Positions 1 through 9,420 of a stretch of DNA of 64,000 nucleotides are shown piece by piece. Below the pieces are notes generated by a model. The model made no database searches. It was not told the origin of the DNA and saw only the letters and a list, made by a program, of their open reading frames with translations. The stretch is from CAZSBB01 sp964605235 (GTDB lineage Bacteria; Planctomycetota; Phycisphaerae; Phycisphaerales; Phycisphaeraceae): contig CAZSBB010000032.1 of NCBI GenBank assembly GCA_964605235.1, positions 1-64,000 on the forward strand, given 5' to 3'. A program made the position numbers and the translations under genes. How positions within the stretch are numbered: position 1 is the stretch's first letter; every line of letters starts with the position of its first letter.

Positions 1-35
1 AAGAATGGGAGCACCCCGGCTTGACTCGCGGCAGA

Positions 36-142
36 CTTTCATAGAAGCGACGGGCTACGCACCCGGATGACGTTTGATTGACGACCAACCATGGGCCGCT
101 GCGCTGCACGCGCCCAACCCGTCGCTGACGCTTCCGGCTCGT
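36..142. repeat. REP1 repeat (EPEASATG type), one good copy and one decayed copy
   Basis: Positions 118-142 hold CCCGTCGCTGACGCTTCC followed by GGCTCGT, the same 25-base unit found near 15.6, 15.8, 23.6, 35.3 and 35.35 kb. A decayed opposite-facing partner (AGCGACGGGCTACGCAC) lies near 46-62. Similar palindromic repeats are typical of planctomycete genomes; when read as protein they give EPEASATG. No gene is supported in the first 195 bases. Confidence 0.75.
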
Positions 143-195
143 TGCAATGCACGCCCATCGAACGACTTGGCCCGGACCTGCAGGAGATGGATACA

Positions 196-3100
196 TCACA
201 CCGAGCGCGCTGCGCCCAAGGTGACGAACAGCAACGTCGCACCCACCGCGGCGGGCTTGAGTTTCAGCAGCCGCGCCAGCGCCAGCCGATATGCCTGCAT
301 CTGCGGGCGGTAATGTTCGGTGAGCTGGTCCACATTGGCATGGCGTGGCTGATCGGTTTTGAAGTCCAGCAGTTCAGCGGCCAGGGGCTGGCCATCCCGC
401 AACTGGATCACCACCCGGTCGAACATGCCCTGCATCAGTCGATCGCCTTCGCGCACGGCAAAGCGACGTTCACGCCACAGGTCCACCGCCGCCAGATCAT
501 CCGGACGGCGCAGCGCCTGACGCAACCACGGCTGCGTCAGCATCGTTCGGAACTGTGTCAGCCACTCCGGCTCCACCGGCAAGCCTGCCGACTGGGCGGC
601 AGCACGCAGCAGGGCGTCATCGGGGTCATGCGCGGAATCATCGTCAAGCCACTGAATCTGCTCAAACCAGCAGTGCAAGGCGCTGCCGCGCTGCCTGCCG
701 ACGGTGGGCGTCAACTGCAGCAAGTCCCGTACTGATACTGTGCCCACGCCTTCAAGTGCGGAGGGCGCCACCCGCCGCAGGTTTCGCCGGAGCTTGAAAC
801 GCACCGGCGTCGCTTCGGGTTGGCGGTCTGTCTCGTACCATGGGATGCGCAGAAGCTGGGGCGGCGCGGGATCGCTGGCGGGTTCGGGTTGCTCAAGCTG
901 GGTGAACCACTGCGGATCGCCCGTTTCGTACAGCAGTTCGTTGCCCAGCGGGTCGCCGGCCTCCGGGTCATCCGTCAGGGCGTGGCGCAGCACGGCCGCG
1001 GCGGTGTTGTCGTACAAACCATTGCCCAGCAACTGCCCGGTTTTGGAGCTGCGTTTGACCGGCTCAACCAGCATGTACAACGCATGCCGGGGGCGGGTCA
1101 GGGCGACATACAGCCCGCTGAGGTCATCGAGCAGGCGGGCGCGTTTGGTCGCGGCGGCAGCGGCTTCCAGACGCGGATCAAACTGCTGCACCAGTTTGTT
1201 GCCGGCGTAGAAAATGCCTTCCACCGGCGCAACCGCGCTGTCGCGCAGCACATTGACCAGATGGGAGCCGACGCGCCCCAACTCGCAGTCGAGGTCGGGC
1301 AGCACCACGATGTCGAACTCCAAACCCTTGGCGCGGTGAATGGTCATCACCCGGATGCGCGCGGGGCTGGGTTCCTCGACCGGCTGCTGGCGCACCAGTT
1401 GCACGAACTCGCCGGGACGCAGGTGCGGACGCTGGGCCTGGCGTTCCGCCAGCGCCACCAGTTGGGCGACGCGCACCACGCTGCGTTCATCGCAATGGGG
1501 CGCCAGCTCCTGCGCCCAGCGCGCCAGCAGAGTGGCATAGCCCTGGGACTGAAGCTGCTGGCGAATCCGTGCCGCGACGGCAGCCCCTTGCGCCAGGGTG
1601 TGCTCGGTGAGCTTGAGCAGCTTGCCCAAGGGACTGTTGAGCACGTGGAAGCGGGCGGCGGAGTCGCCGGGGTGATCCGCCAGCCACAGCGCCGAGAGCA
1701 GCGCGAGCACCACGGGTTCGTCGGTCAGGGGGACGCCGCCTTCACCGCTGACTCCAAGATGGAGCGGTTGCAGGGCGTTGATCAGTTCGCGTACGCTGCT
1801 GTTGGTGCGCACGAGGATGCCGATGGTGGTGGCGTCCGGGGTCTGGTTGCGCAGCTCCGCGACAAGTTGCACGACGGCATGCACATGACCCGGCGGCGGG
1901 GGCGGCCCATCGGCGTCCGTGCTGGCGTCGTCCGGCGCTGCGGCTGGTTCCGCATTCGGCTGGCTATCCGGAGCCGGGGGCGGACTTCCGGGGGCGGGGG
2001 CGGGGGCAGTTCCGGGGGTGGTGCGGAGGCAGGCGTAGCTGGGGCGGTTGGGTTTGGCGGTTTCGTGCGGGGTGAAACGCTGCGCCCAGTTGCCGGCGGT
2101 GAGTTGGGAAGCTTCGTCCAGTCCGGGGTTGCTGGCCAAGGTCGGGAACACGGCATTGACCGCCGCCAGCACCGCCGGTCCGGAGCGATAGCTGCGTTTG
2201 AGGTCACTGACATCCACCACATCGCCGAGAGTGTGTTCGAGGTGGTCGAAGATTTCCGCACAGCCGCCGCGCCAGCCGTAGATCGCCTGTTTGACATCAC
2301 CGACGCAGAAAAAGCTGCGCTCACCGTCGCCGTACGCCACCACTTCCTGGGCGATGGGTTCGAGGATGCGCCACTGCAGGGGGCTGGTGTCCTGGAATTC
2401 GTCAAGGAGGAGGTGCTGGACCTGTTGGTCAAGGCGGAAGTACAGGTCGCCGCGCAGCAGTTCGTCGGAGCCGGCGATCAAGCCTTCGAGCCGGCGGGGG
2501 ATGTCGCTGAACAGCAGGATGCCGGCATTGCGGCGCGCCGCTTCGTGGTAGCCATGAAACAGGCGGACCATTTCGTACATGCCGGCGGTGATGTGGGCCT
2601 GCTCGCCCAGCAGCTTGCTCACCGCATGAGCACGCAGGGGCGCCAATGCGGCGAGCAGCTTCGGCGGCACCGGCTTCTTGAAGAAAGTCGGCGGATCGAG
2701 CTGCCAGTTCTTGAAGATGCCTTTCTTAAGCGTGTCTTCCCATTTGCCCAGACGGGCGTTCGCCAGATGCTCGGCGACCGCGGTCTGCTCGCGCTTGGAC
2801 AACGTCGGCAGCAGCGCCTGAAGCTGCGCCAGCACGCCGGCGAAAGACTCGTTATCCAGCGGCTCGTCGTACTCATACTGCCGCCAGAGGTGTTCCTCGA
2901 AGGTGTCGAGGTACAGCTCTTCCAGTTCGCTGATAATGGCGTCGATCTTGTCGGTGACGGAGCGGGTGGCCTCGCCGTGATGCACCCGGCGGAGCAGTTC
3001 AAGCATCACGTCCGGGTCTTCGCCCATCAGCATGTGTTCGATGGCGGCCCGGCGAAGGGTGACGGCTTCGGGGTGATTGTTCTCCATCACCGCCACGCCC

Positions 3101-3492
3101 AGGGGCAGGTCCAGCTCGCCGCGGAATTGCAGGGCTGCCCGAGCGAAGAAGGAGTCGAGCGTGCTGATCGCCAGGCGGTGGAGGTTGTCGCCCAGCAGCA
3201 CCAGCCACGCGCGGCACTGGGCAGGGTCGAGTTGCTGGACGCCCAGCGCTTCCGCCAGCTCGGCGCGCTTCTTTGCATCCAGTGCGGCCAAAGTCAGCCG
3301 CGACAGCACGCGCTGGAGGATTTCGCCGGCGGCTTTGCGGGTGAAGGTGGTGGCGAGGATGGCGCCCGGCGCGGAGCCGGCGGCCAGCAGGCGCAGGTAG
3401 CGCGTGGTCAGGGCGAAGGTCTTGCCGGTGCCCGCCGAGGCGCGGACGATCTGATGCAACGGGCTGGGGCTGAAGGGCGAGGAGGCGCTCAT
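196..3492 (-). CDS. addA: AddA-like ATP-dependent helicase/nuclease (UvrD/RecB superfamily)
   Basis: This is a 1098-residue superfamily-1 helicase with a C-terminal RecB-like nuclease, the AddA half of an AddAB-type enzyme that resects double-strand ends for recombination. The Walker A motif ASAGTGKT is at residues 18-25. Further motifs are LLLDEFQDTSPLQW (II), GDVKQAIYGWRGG (III) and VMTIHRAKGLEFDIVVLPD (V). Near the C-terminus ELLDFKTDQ followed by YRPQMQAYRLAL is the PD-(D/E)XK nuclease core. A Pro/Ala-rich linker of about 50 residues interrupts the helicase near residue 500. The ATG at 3490-3492 was chosen because it overlaps the TGA of addB as ATGA, which implies translational coupling. 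AddA and AddB are close relatives of other RecB-like pairs, so the symbol is by family. Confidence 0.9.
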   Translation of the reverse strand: MSASSPFSPSPLHQIVRASAGTGKTFALTTRYLRLLAAGSAPGAILATTFTRKAAGEILQRVLSRLTLAALDAKKRAELAEALGVQQLDPAQCRAWLVLLGDNLHRLAISTLDSFFARAALQFRGELDLPLGVAVMENNHPEAVTLRRAAIEHMLMGEDPDVMLELLRRVHHGEATRSVTDKIDAIISELEELYLDTFEEHLWRQYEYDEPLDNESFAGVLAQLQALLPTLSKREQTAVAEHLANARLGKWEDTLKKGIFKNWQLDPPTFFKKPVPPKLLAALAPLRAHAVSKLLGEQAHITAGMYEMVRLFHGYHEAARRNAGILLFSDIPRRLEGLIAGSDELLRGDLYFRLDQQVQHLLLDEFQDTSPLQWRILEPIAQEVVAYGDGERSFFCVGDVKQAIYGWRGGCAEIFDHLEHTLGDVVDVSDLKRSYRSGPAVLAAVNAVFPTLASNPGLDEASQLTAGNWAQRFTPHETAKPNRPSYACLRTTPGTAPAPAPGSPPPAPDSQPNAEPAAAPDDASTDADGPPPPPGHVHAVVQLVAELRNQTPDATTIGILVRTNSSVRELINALQPLHLGVSGEGGVPLTDEPVVLALLSALWLADHPGDSAARFHVLNSPLGKLLKLTEHTLAQGAAVAARIRQQLQSQGYATLLARWAQELAPHCDERSVVRVAQLVALAERQAQRPHLRPGEFVQLVRQQPVEEPSPARIRVMTIHRAKGLEFDIVVLPDLDCELGRVGSHLVNVLRDSAVAPVEGIFYAGNKLVQQFDPRLEAAAAATKRARLLDDLSGLYVALTRPRHALYMLVEPVKRSSKTGQLLGNGLYDNTAAAVLRHALTDDPEAGDPLGNELLYETGDPQWFTQLEQPEPASDPAPPQLLRIPWYETDRQPEATPVRFKLRRNLRRVAPSALEGVGTVSVRDLLQLTPTVGRQRGSALHCWFEQIQWLDDDSAHDPDDALLRAAAQSAGLPVEPEWLTQFRTMLTQPWLRQALRRPDDLAAVDLWRERRFAVREGDRLMQGMFDRVVIQLRDGQPLAAELLDFKTDQPRHANVDQLTEHYRPQMQAYRLALARLLKLKPAAVGATLLFVTLGAARSV

Positions 3493-6266
3493 GGGCTGAC
3501 CTCCAGGCCGGTGCGGTCGCGGCAATCGTCGTGACAGATGGCGTCGAGTCCATCGGGAATGTGCGGGGGAGCCGCCGGAGGCCAGAAGACGCCCGCGCGG
3601 ATGGCGCGAATGACCTGCTGGGCGCAGTCGACGGCGGATTGCAGGTCTTCATCGGACCAGTTGGCGGCGACAAAGCCACGGTTAGCGCTGTCCTTGGGCA
3701 GATTGCAGTACGCCAGGCTGATGGGCTGTTCGGCCGGGGCATCGCCGACGGCGCGCCAGAGGTGGTGGTACATCGGCAACTGTAAATCGCGCCAGCTCGA
3801 CTGGGTCTGGCAGTGCTTTTTAGGGTGACGCCCGCCGTCTCCGGTTTTGTAGTCGATGACGCGCCAGCCCAGTTCGGGGTGCAGGTCCACGCGGTCGATC
3901 CGGCCGTGGATGGTGAAAGGTTGTCCATCGACATCCCAGGTCAGTTCCACGGCCCGTTCCAGGCCGGGGGTGTACACCTGCCAGCCCTGCTGGCGCGCCT
4001 GGGTTTGATCGTGGGCAAACGCAGCCAGCCGGTCGGCCGCGATCTCGCGCTGAAAGCGCACGGCTGCGGGCAGGTGCTTGCCAACCACCTCGCGCAGCTT
4101 GTCGTCGAGCAGATGCCCGAGATGTGCGCTCAGCGCGGCAGGATTCGTGCTGTCGCGCAGCGGCCCCTTCGCCCAGGCGTTGAGCACCTCATGCAGCACA
4201 TTGCCAAAATGCAGTGGTCCCAACTCGACCGGCGCGGGAAACACTGGCTCCAGTCGACACACATAACGCAGGTAAAAACGATAAGGACACTCCAGGTAAG
4301 CCTTGAACGCCGTCACCGACAAACGCGACAACGGCTGCGCCGGCGTCACCGGCGGCGGCACCGGAAAACGCGTGATATCGCCCGGCTCCAGCAGACGCCA
4401 GCGCGACAGGCTGCTGTCCGCATTCAGGAAGCGATCCAGCATGGCGGGCAGTTGCTCCGGCTCCACCGCCAAGAGCAAGCGGCTGGGCGCCAGTGGTTCA
4501 TGGTCCAGCCCATGTCGTGCCGCCAGCAGATCGACATGCCGACTGTGCAGCAGCAGATGCAGCAGATAGCGATCGCGCGCCAGGCGGGTCTGGTCGCAGG
4601 TCATACCCAGACGCTGGCGCAGGCTGTCAGGCAAAAAGGGATCCGCCACGCGCGAAGCGGGAATGGCGCCTTCGTTGAGCCCGGTCAGCAGCAGGCGCGG
4701 GGCGTCGTCGAGCGCCAGTTCCAACCAGCCAAGCATTTCAATCGCGCCCGAGCGCGGCGGGTCCGGCCAGGGCAGCCGCGCCAGCTCCGCCAGCACCACG
4801 CCCAGCAATTCCGCGCGGCTGATGGCGGGCAGTGCCAACTCGGCGTGTTCCCGCAGCGGCGTCAGCACGCGCACCAGCGCCTGCAACGCGGCGTGCAGCC
4901 GGGCGTCGTCTTCCTGCGCGGGGTTGAGTTGACGGTGGCCATAAAGCTGATCGAGCAGATGCACCAGCCAGTCCGCAGCGTCATGCACCGGCTCAGGCTG
5001 CGGGTGGGAATGGTTGCCCAGCAGTTGGTCCAGCGCGTCGCGCCAGGCGGATAGTTGTTGCCGGGCGGTCTCATCACCGAGGAAAGCATGCGGCGTGGGA
5101 CCCAGCAGATGCTCGTCCAGATATTCATCCAGCACGACTGCGGGGTCGGCAATTGTCGCTGCTGCTTCATCAGTGCCGGGAAGCGTGCGCCGCAGCCAGG
5201 CGCGTAAGTCTTCATGACGGAGCAGGGCGGACAACTCGTGCAGGGAACGCTGCGTCAGGTATTGCCGGATGGCCGCCAGCAGCAGGGCGGGGGCGCTCTG
5301 GCTGACGCTTCGGCCGATGGCGGCATGGGTGGGCACGTCGGCGAAGCTGAATATCCGCTGGAAAGTCGGCGCCAGCGTCTCATCCCCCACGCCCAGCGTC
5401 ACCGCATCCGGCCCGGCTTCGGGGTGCTCCGCGAGCAACGCCAGCGCCTGCACCGCCTGGTCGGGAGGCGTGTCCACCACCTGCACCTGCGCGGGCGTCA
5501 GCGGGGCGGGACGGTGCAGCCAGCTTTCCAGCGCGGCTGAGCCCAAGGCGTCAAACGCATCCGCCAACTCCGGCGGCGCGGCAATCAACGCATGGAGCGG
5601 GCCAATGTGTCGCGCCAGAAATGTTCGCGCCAGCGGATTGAGTTCCGGCACGCCCAGCAACACCAGCGGGAATTCGGCTGCGTGGGTGACTGACTGCGCC
5701 AGCGCGTCCTGACGCGCCAGGTGCTGGTCCATCACGTGGCGTGCATGCAAGCCGTCGAGGTAGCGCACTTCCAATTCGGCTGCGGCGTGCCAGCGTTCAT
5801 CATGCGGCGGCTGCAGCAGGGAAGCCAGTTCCGCGGCAGTCTGGGCGATGGTGCGTCCCTCGGCGGCGAGGTGAGTGCGCAGTTGATCCAGCTCGCGCGC
5901 CAGCGCCAACACCGCTGCAGGGCTAGGCGCGTTGTCGCCCGCCAGATGCAATGGCTTACGCAGATCGGCAGGCGCGCTGGCGATGACCTGGGCCCACACC
6001 AGCAGGGGAGCAGGCGCTGCGAGCACCGGCGTCGGCGGGGTGTAAAACAACTCGGGCAACTCGCCGAGCGTCAAGGTGCGCGGGGGCCCGATCAGCGCGT
6101 CGCCGGCTTCGGCGGTCAACACTTCCAGCAGCCGCCGACCCGCGCGGCGGCCGGGCGTGACGATGCGCACCGCCTGCAGATCACCGGCGAAATGTTCGAG
6201 CAACCAGCGCGCCGCCAAGCGCAGCGGCGGCTGATCCCAACCCAGAAATACGCGCGTTGCGCCCAT
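3489..6266 (-). CDS. addB: AddB-like PD-(D/E)XK nuclease subunit
   Basis: The 925-residue product looks like the AddB partner of the downstream helicase. The N-terminal two thirds resemble a degenerate helicase fold and I see no intact Walker A. The C-terminal part holds TAFKAYLECPYRFYLRYVC, then GRIDRVD and WRVIDYKTGD, the nuclease active-site block of the RecB/AddB family. Further cysteines in ICHDDC close to the C-terminus fit the iron-sulfur staple known in AddB proteins. The gene precedes addA with a 4-base overlap. Thirty-six bases separate its start from the end of the upstream prepilin-like gene. Confidence 0.87.
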   Translation of the reverse strand: MGATRVFLGWDQPPLRLAARWLLEHFAGDLQAVRIVTPGRRAGRRLLEVLTAEAGDALIGPPRTLTLGELPELFYTPPTPVLAAPAPLLVWAQVIASAPADLRKPLHLAGDNAPSPAAVLALARELDQLRTHLAAEGRTIAQTAAELASLLQPPHDERWHAAAELEVRYLDGLHARHVMDQHLARQDALAQSVTHAAEFPLVLLGVPELNPLARTFLARHIGPLHALIAAPPELADAFDALGSAALESWLHRPAPLTPAQVQVVDTPPDQAVQALALLAEHPEAGPDAVTLGVGDETLAPTFQRIFSFADVPTHAAIGRSVSQSAPALLLAAIRQYLTQRSLHELSALLRHEDLRAWLRRTLPGTDEAAATIADPAVVLDEYLDEHLLGPTPHAFLGDETARQQLSAWRDALDQLLGNHSHPQPEPVHDAADWLVHLLDQLYGHRQLNPAQEDDARLHAALQALVRVLTPLREHAELALPAISRAELLGVVLAELARLPWPDPPRSGAIEMLGWLELALDDAPRLLLTGLNEGAIPASRVADPFLPDSLRQRLGMTCDQTRLARDRYLLHLLLHSRHVDLLAARHGLDHEPLAPSRLLLAVEPEQLPAMLDRFLNADSSLSRWRLLEPGDITRFPVPPPVTPAQPLSRLSVTAFKAYLECPYRFYLRYVCRLEPVFPAPVELGPLHFGNVLHEVLNAWAKGPLRDSTNPAALSAHLGHLLDDKLREVVGKHLPAAVRFQREIAADRLAAFAHDQTQARQQGWQVYTPGLERAVELTWDVDGQPFTIHGRIDRVDLHPELGWRVIDYKTGDGGRHPKKHCQTQSSWRDLQLPMYHHLWRAVGDAPAEQPISLAYCNLPKDSANRGFVAANWSDEDLQSAVDCAQQVIRAIRAGVFWPPAAPPHIPDGLDAICHDDCRDRTGLEVSP

Positions 6267-6302
6267 GATGCGGGCGATGATAGCGACCGAACGCCGCTGC
6301 GA

Positions 6303-7154
6303 TCAATAACTGGTGTAATTGAAGGCAAAGGGATAACGGTTGGTGACCAGCGTCCCTGCCGAGGGATAGTCATCGAGCACCCCCTGCCAGGTGAGCGCCT
6401 GCACATGGCCATCGAGAAAGACCACGTTGCTCGCGCCCAGATGTGGGCTGCCGAAATAGGTCGTGCCGCTGATGGTGATGCCGGTGGCGGGGGCGAAGAC
6501 GGAGTTCACGTTGCCGCCGTTGCGGGTGTAGGTGACCACGTGGCCGGCGCCTTGCGTGGCGACGCCGGCTGCGCTGACCGAGTAGTAGCCGTCGGAGATC
6601 ACTCCGGTCTTGCCCAGCGGCGTTTTGATCTGATCAAGGTTGTTCCAACTGTAAACCGGGCTGTAGCCGGCGCCGTTGTTGTAGTAGCCCAGAAATGCGC
6701 CACTGTTCTGCTGGAGTTGCAGGCCCTCGTTGAGCATGTAGTCGGTGACTTCCGAGGAATGGCTCAGGGCGTACTGCCGGTTGGGATGGGTCATGTAGGG
6801 GTCATCAGGGCAGAACCAGGTGGAGTTGGGCTTGGTGGTGAAAGTGGCGAAGGGGATGTAGACCCCCAGGCCGTGGCCGTAGGTGGTGTTGTTGGAATAC
6901 CAGGTGTAGGTGGGATTGGGCAAGCCCGTTGCCCCGGGGACATAGGAATACTTGGCGGGTGTCCGCTGATCATGATCCGTCGCGTAGGCGAGATACGCGT
7001 AACCGCCGCTGCGCAGGTTGCTCAGGCACTGGGCGGACCGGGCCGCCGAGCGCGCTTTGCCCAGCGCGGGCAGGAGGAGCGCAATCAGCAGGGAGATGAT
7101 GCTGATGACCACCAGCAGTTCGATGAGCGTGAAGGCGGAGTAACGATGTTTCAT
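6303..7154 (-). CDS. Prepilin-like protein with H-X9-DG domain (copy 1)
   Basis: A 283-residue protein beginning MKHRYSAFTLIELLVVISII, a class III prepilin signal: a short basic leader, a cleavage site before Phe with Glu at mature position 5, and a long hydrophobic helix. The C-terminal part contains HLGASNVVFLDGH, the planctomycete H-X9-DG signature. Such proteins are processed by prepilin peptidase and are abundant in planctomycetes, where their roles are mostly unknown. The start at 7152-7154 has AAGGA about 6 bases upstream. The gene lies just downstream of a close paralogue, and their C-terminal halves are nearly identical, so a tandem duplication is likely. Confidence 0.88.
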   Translation of the reverse strand: MKHRYSAFTLIELLVVISIISLLIALLLPALGKARSAARSAQCLSNLRSGGYAYLAYATDHDQRTPAKYSYVPGATGLPNPTYTWYSNNTTYGHGLGVYIPFATFTTKPNSTWFCPDDPYMTHPNRQYALSHSSEVTDYMLNEGLQLQQNSGAFLGYYNNGAGYSPVYSWNNLDQIKTPLGKTGVISDGYYSVSAAGVATQGAGHVVTYTRNGGNVNSVFAPATGITISGTTYFGSPHLGASNVVFLDGHVQALTWQGVLDDYPSAGTLVTNRYPFAFNYTSY

Positions 7155-7211
7155 AGGGCATCCTTTCGTTACTTGGCGGTAGGTCACGCCCGCGTGTGGA
7201 CGCAAACGGGA

Positions 7212-8066
7212 TCAGTAGTTGAAGGCATAGGGATAGCGGGTTGAGGTCATGGTTTTCGCGGCGGGGTATTCCTCGAGCACGCCTTGCCAGGTCATGGCCT
7301 GGACATGGCCGTCGAGGAAGACCAGGTTGGTCGCGCCCAGGTGCGGGCTGCCGAAGTAGGTGGTGCCGCTGATGGTGACGCCAGCAGCGGGGGCGAAGGT
7401 GGAGTTCACATTGCCGCCGGACTTGGTGTAGGCGACGCCGTGGCCCGTGCCCTGGGTGGCGACGCCGGAGCTGTTGATCGAGAAGAAGCCGTCGGAAAGC
7501 ATGGCGGTCTTGCCCAGCGGCGTCTTGATGTGATCTATGTTGGTCCAGCCGTACACTGCGTTGTTGCCGGCTCCGCGGTTGTAGTACCCGCGCATCGAGC
7601 CGCCTTCCTGCTGTTGCAGACCGTCGGCGATCATGTAGTTGGTGACCTCGTTGCCATGGTTCAGGGCATACTGCCGATTGGGTTGGGTCATGTAGGGATC
7701 GTCAGGACAGAACCAGGTGGACCGGGGATTGTTGGGGAAGGTGTCAAAAGCGACGTACAGGCCCAGCCCATAGCTTCGGCCGGTGCTGTTCCAGCCGGTG
7801 CTGTTGTAGTACCAGCGCGCTCCCAGCGTCGAGCCGCCCGAACCGTTGGGCACGTAATAGTATTTGGACACCACATACTGCTGGTTGTCCGCAGCATACG
7901 CCAGGTAGGCGTAACCACCGCTGCGCAGATTGCTCAGGCACTGAGCGGCACGGGCGGCAGCGCGGGCTTTGCCCAGCGCAGGCAGGAGGATCGCAAGCAG
8001 CAGGGAAATGATGCTGATGACGACCAGCAGTTCGATGAGCGTGAACGCAGCATGGATGCGACGCAT
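7212..8066 (-). CDS. Prepilin-like protein with H-X9-DG domain (copy 2)
   Basis: A 284-residue paralogue of the neighbouring gene. It starts MRRIHAAFTLIELLVVISII and carries HLGATNLVFLDGH near the C-terminus. Shared blocks such as NLRSGGYAYLAYA, STWFCPDDPYMT and HIKTPLGKTAMLSDG run through both copies. The middle section, around residues 60-100, differs most. The start at 8064-8066 has GGAAA upstream. The stop is 57 bases before the start of copy 1, so the two are probably cotranscribed. Function beyond pseudopilin-like surface or secretion roles is not known. Confidence 0.88.
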   Translation of the reverse strand: MRRIHAAFTLIELLVVISIISLLLAILLPALGKARAAARAAQCLSNLRSGGYAYLAYAADNQQYVVSKYYYVPNGSGGSTLGARWYYNSTGWNSTGRSYGLGLYVAFDTFPNNPRSTWFCPDDPYMTQPNRQYALNHGNEVTNYMIADGLQQQEGGSMRGYYNRGAGNNAVYGWTNIDHIKTPLGKTAMLSDGFFSINSSGVATQGTGHGVAYTKSGGNVNSTFAPAAGVTISGTTYFGSPHLGATNLVFLDGHVQAMTWQGVLEEYPAAKTMTSTRYPYAFNY

Positions 8067-8104
8067 AAACGTTTCCGTATTTCGTTGCCCTGATGGGCGA
8101 AGCA

Positions 8105-9232
8105 TTAGTGGGTCCACACCGGCACGATTTCACCAAAGAGCATGTCGACGTCGGGACGGTTGTTCGACGCCAGGAGCATGCGCTTGCTGACGGTCAGTCG
8201 GGTCAGCGATTGGGCGGTAAGCATACGGGTGCCCAAACGTCCCCAGGCGGCGGCATCGGCAGCGTCGTGCACGCGACAGCCGCCGCGCTGCAGACGGCGC
8301 GCGATGGGGGCGGCATCGCCGTCCCAGTCCAGCGCCACGTCGTCGGCGCACAGCGTTTCCTGCACGAAGTTGAGCAGGTGGCCCGCCCATTGCCCGGGTT
8401 GATCGGGACCATGTTCCAACGCTTGAATCAGGCAGCCATGGCGCCCGCAGAAGCAGATTTCATCGTTGTCGCTGACCGCGCGATGCGCCCACTGCGGCCC
8501 CGCGCCGGTCTGGCCATGCGCCACCCGCCCGCGCACCAGCGACGCCACGCGAAAACGTCCATGCCGGCGTTGCAGGTACGCCACGGCATGATCGCGTTCG
8601 AGTTGCTGCGCCAGCCCGCGCAGCCGCGCGGTGGCCTGCGGGCAAAGCATGATCTGACGGTTGATGCCTTCGCTTTCGCGCATGACTTCGACGATGAGGG
8701 TCGGCTGGCAACTGTCCCAGTCGTCGATGCCTTCGACGGCATGCACCATGCCCGCCCAGGGATTGACCACCCCGCGCAGCGACAGGCCGCACATATCCAC
8801 CTGTCGGCCGCGCCCCCGGGTCCACATCGACGCCAGCCGAAAACACTCGGCGAACGCCGCGATGACCTGGCTCTGCTTGCGCGCCAGCAGTTCCACCTGA
8901 AAGCTGTAGAGCAGTTCGCCGTCGAGCGCCGCGACCTCCGCTTCGATGCGGTCGCGCTCCAGCACCAGCGCCAGCACGGTGCCGGCATTGCCGTCGACGC
9001 GCAGCATTTCCACCGGGCGTTTGGAATGCACTTTGCGGACGATCTGGCTTTCGAGCAGGTTCTGGTCGAAGAGCCAGCGGATGTGATGGGTCATCGCCGC
9101 CTTGCTCACGCCCAGACGTTTGCCCAGGGAGGTGCGATCCAGTTCATGCTGCAGCAACAGGGCGCAGAGCACATTGCCGCGCAGGTGGGCGACAGCTTGT
9201 TCGAGTCCAGCGGTGGGGGAGAGGAGCGCCAT
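8105..9232 (-). CDS. ROK-family transcriptional regulator
   Basis: A 375-residue protein with an N-terminal winged helix (about residues 15-75, including LGKRLGVSKAAMTHHIRWL) and a C-terminal ROK sugar-kinase-like domain. ICFCGRHGCLIQ matches the CxCGxxGCxE zinc-binding signature of ROK repressors, though the usual Glu after GCL is replaced by Ile. I see no clear kinase catalytic signature, so a NagC/XylR-type repressor role is inferred. The gene is divergent from the third prepilin gene, and a perfect dyad begins 19 bases upstream of its ATG. The likely inducer is a sugar, but its identity cannot be read from the sequence. Confidence 0.8.
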   Translation of the reverse strand: MALLSPTAGLEQAVAHLRGNVLCALLLQHELDRTSLGKRLGVSKAAMTHHIRWLFDQNLLESQIVRKVHSKRPVEMLRVDGNAGTVLALVLERDRIEAEVAALDGELLYSFQVELLARKQSQVIAAFAECFRLASMWTRGRGRQVDMCGLSLRGVVNPWAGMVHAVEGIDDWDSCQPTLIVEVMRESEGINRQIMLCPQATARLRGLAQQLERDHAVAYLQRRHGRFRVASLVRGRVAHGQTGAGPQWAHRAVSDNDEICFCGRHGCLIQALEHGPDQPGQWAGHLLNFVQETLCADDVALDWDGDAAPIARRLQRGGCRVHDAADAAAWGRLGTRMLTAQSLTRLTVSKRMLLASNNRPDVDMLFGEIVPVWTH

Positions 9233-9250
9233 GGGAACGGTCCGATCAAC

Positions 9251-9270
9251 AAGTTTAGTGTAATAAACTT
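9251..9270. promoter_or_regulatory. Palindromic operator candidate before the ROK gene
   Basis: AAGTTTAGTGTAATAAACTT is a perfect 7-6-7 inverted repeat placed 18 bases before the ROK start codon, where it would cover the transcription start. ROK/XylR-type repressors bind AT-rich dyads of the AGTTT...AAACT kind, so autoregulation is the natural reading (inference). Confidence 0.6.
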
Positions 9271-9392
9271 AATAGCCACACGCTCGCGTTGCAAGGCCAA
9301 TCTGGCATGAGATGCGGGAAATTCCCACATTGGTTGCACACCCGTCGGCATTTCCACCGGGGCTGTGCGGCAACCCCGCACCAGTGTCATTT

Positions 9393-9419
9393 TGAAATTT
9401 CAGGTCACGACTGAAATTT
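9393..9419. promoter_or_regulatory. Repeated TGAAATTT boxes upstream of a promoter
   Basis: TGAAATTTCA (9393-9402, itself a palindrome) and TGAAATTTA (9412-9420) start 19 bases apart, close to two helical turns, and end directly against the -35 box at 9421. This looks like a regulator binding site for the downstream prepilin gene. Either the ROK or the LacI-family neighbour could use it; the sequence does not say which. Confidence 0.45.
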
Positions 9420-9420
9420 A

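Noticed and set aside
39..242. Short frames reading EPEASATG near the window start and at 15.6 and 35.5 kb
   Set aside because: These are translations of the REP1 repeat, not conserved small proteins.
820..3534. A 904-codon open frame on the plus strand opposite addA
   Set aside because: It is a GC-bias shadow of the helicase gene: His/Gln/Gly-rich, no family motif, and the minus strand has a complete set of helicase motifs.
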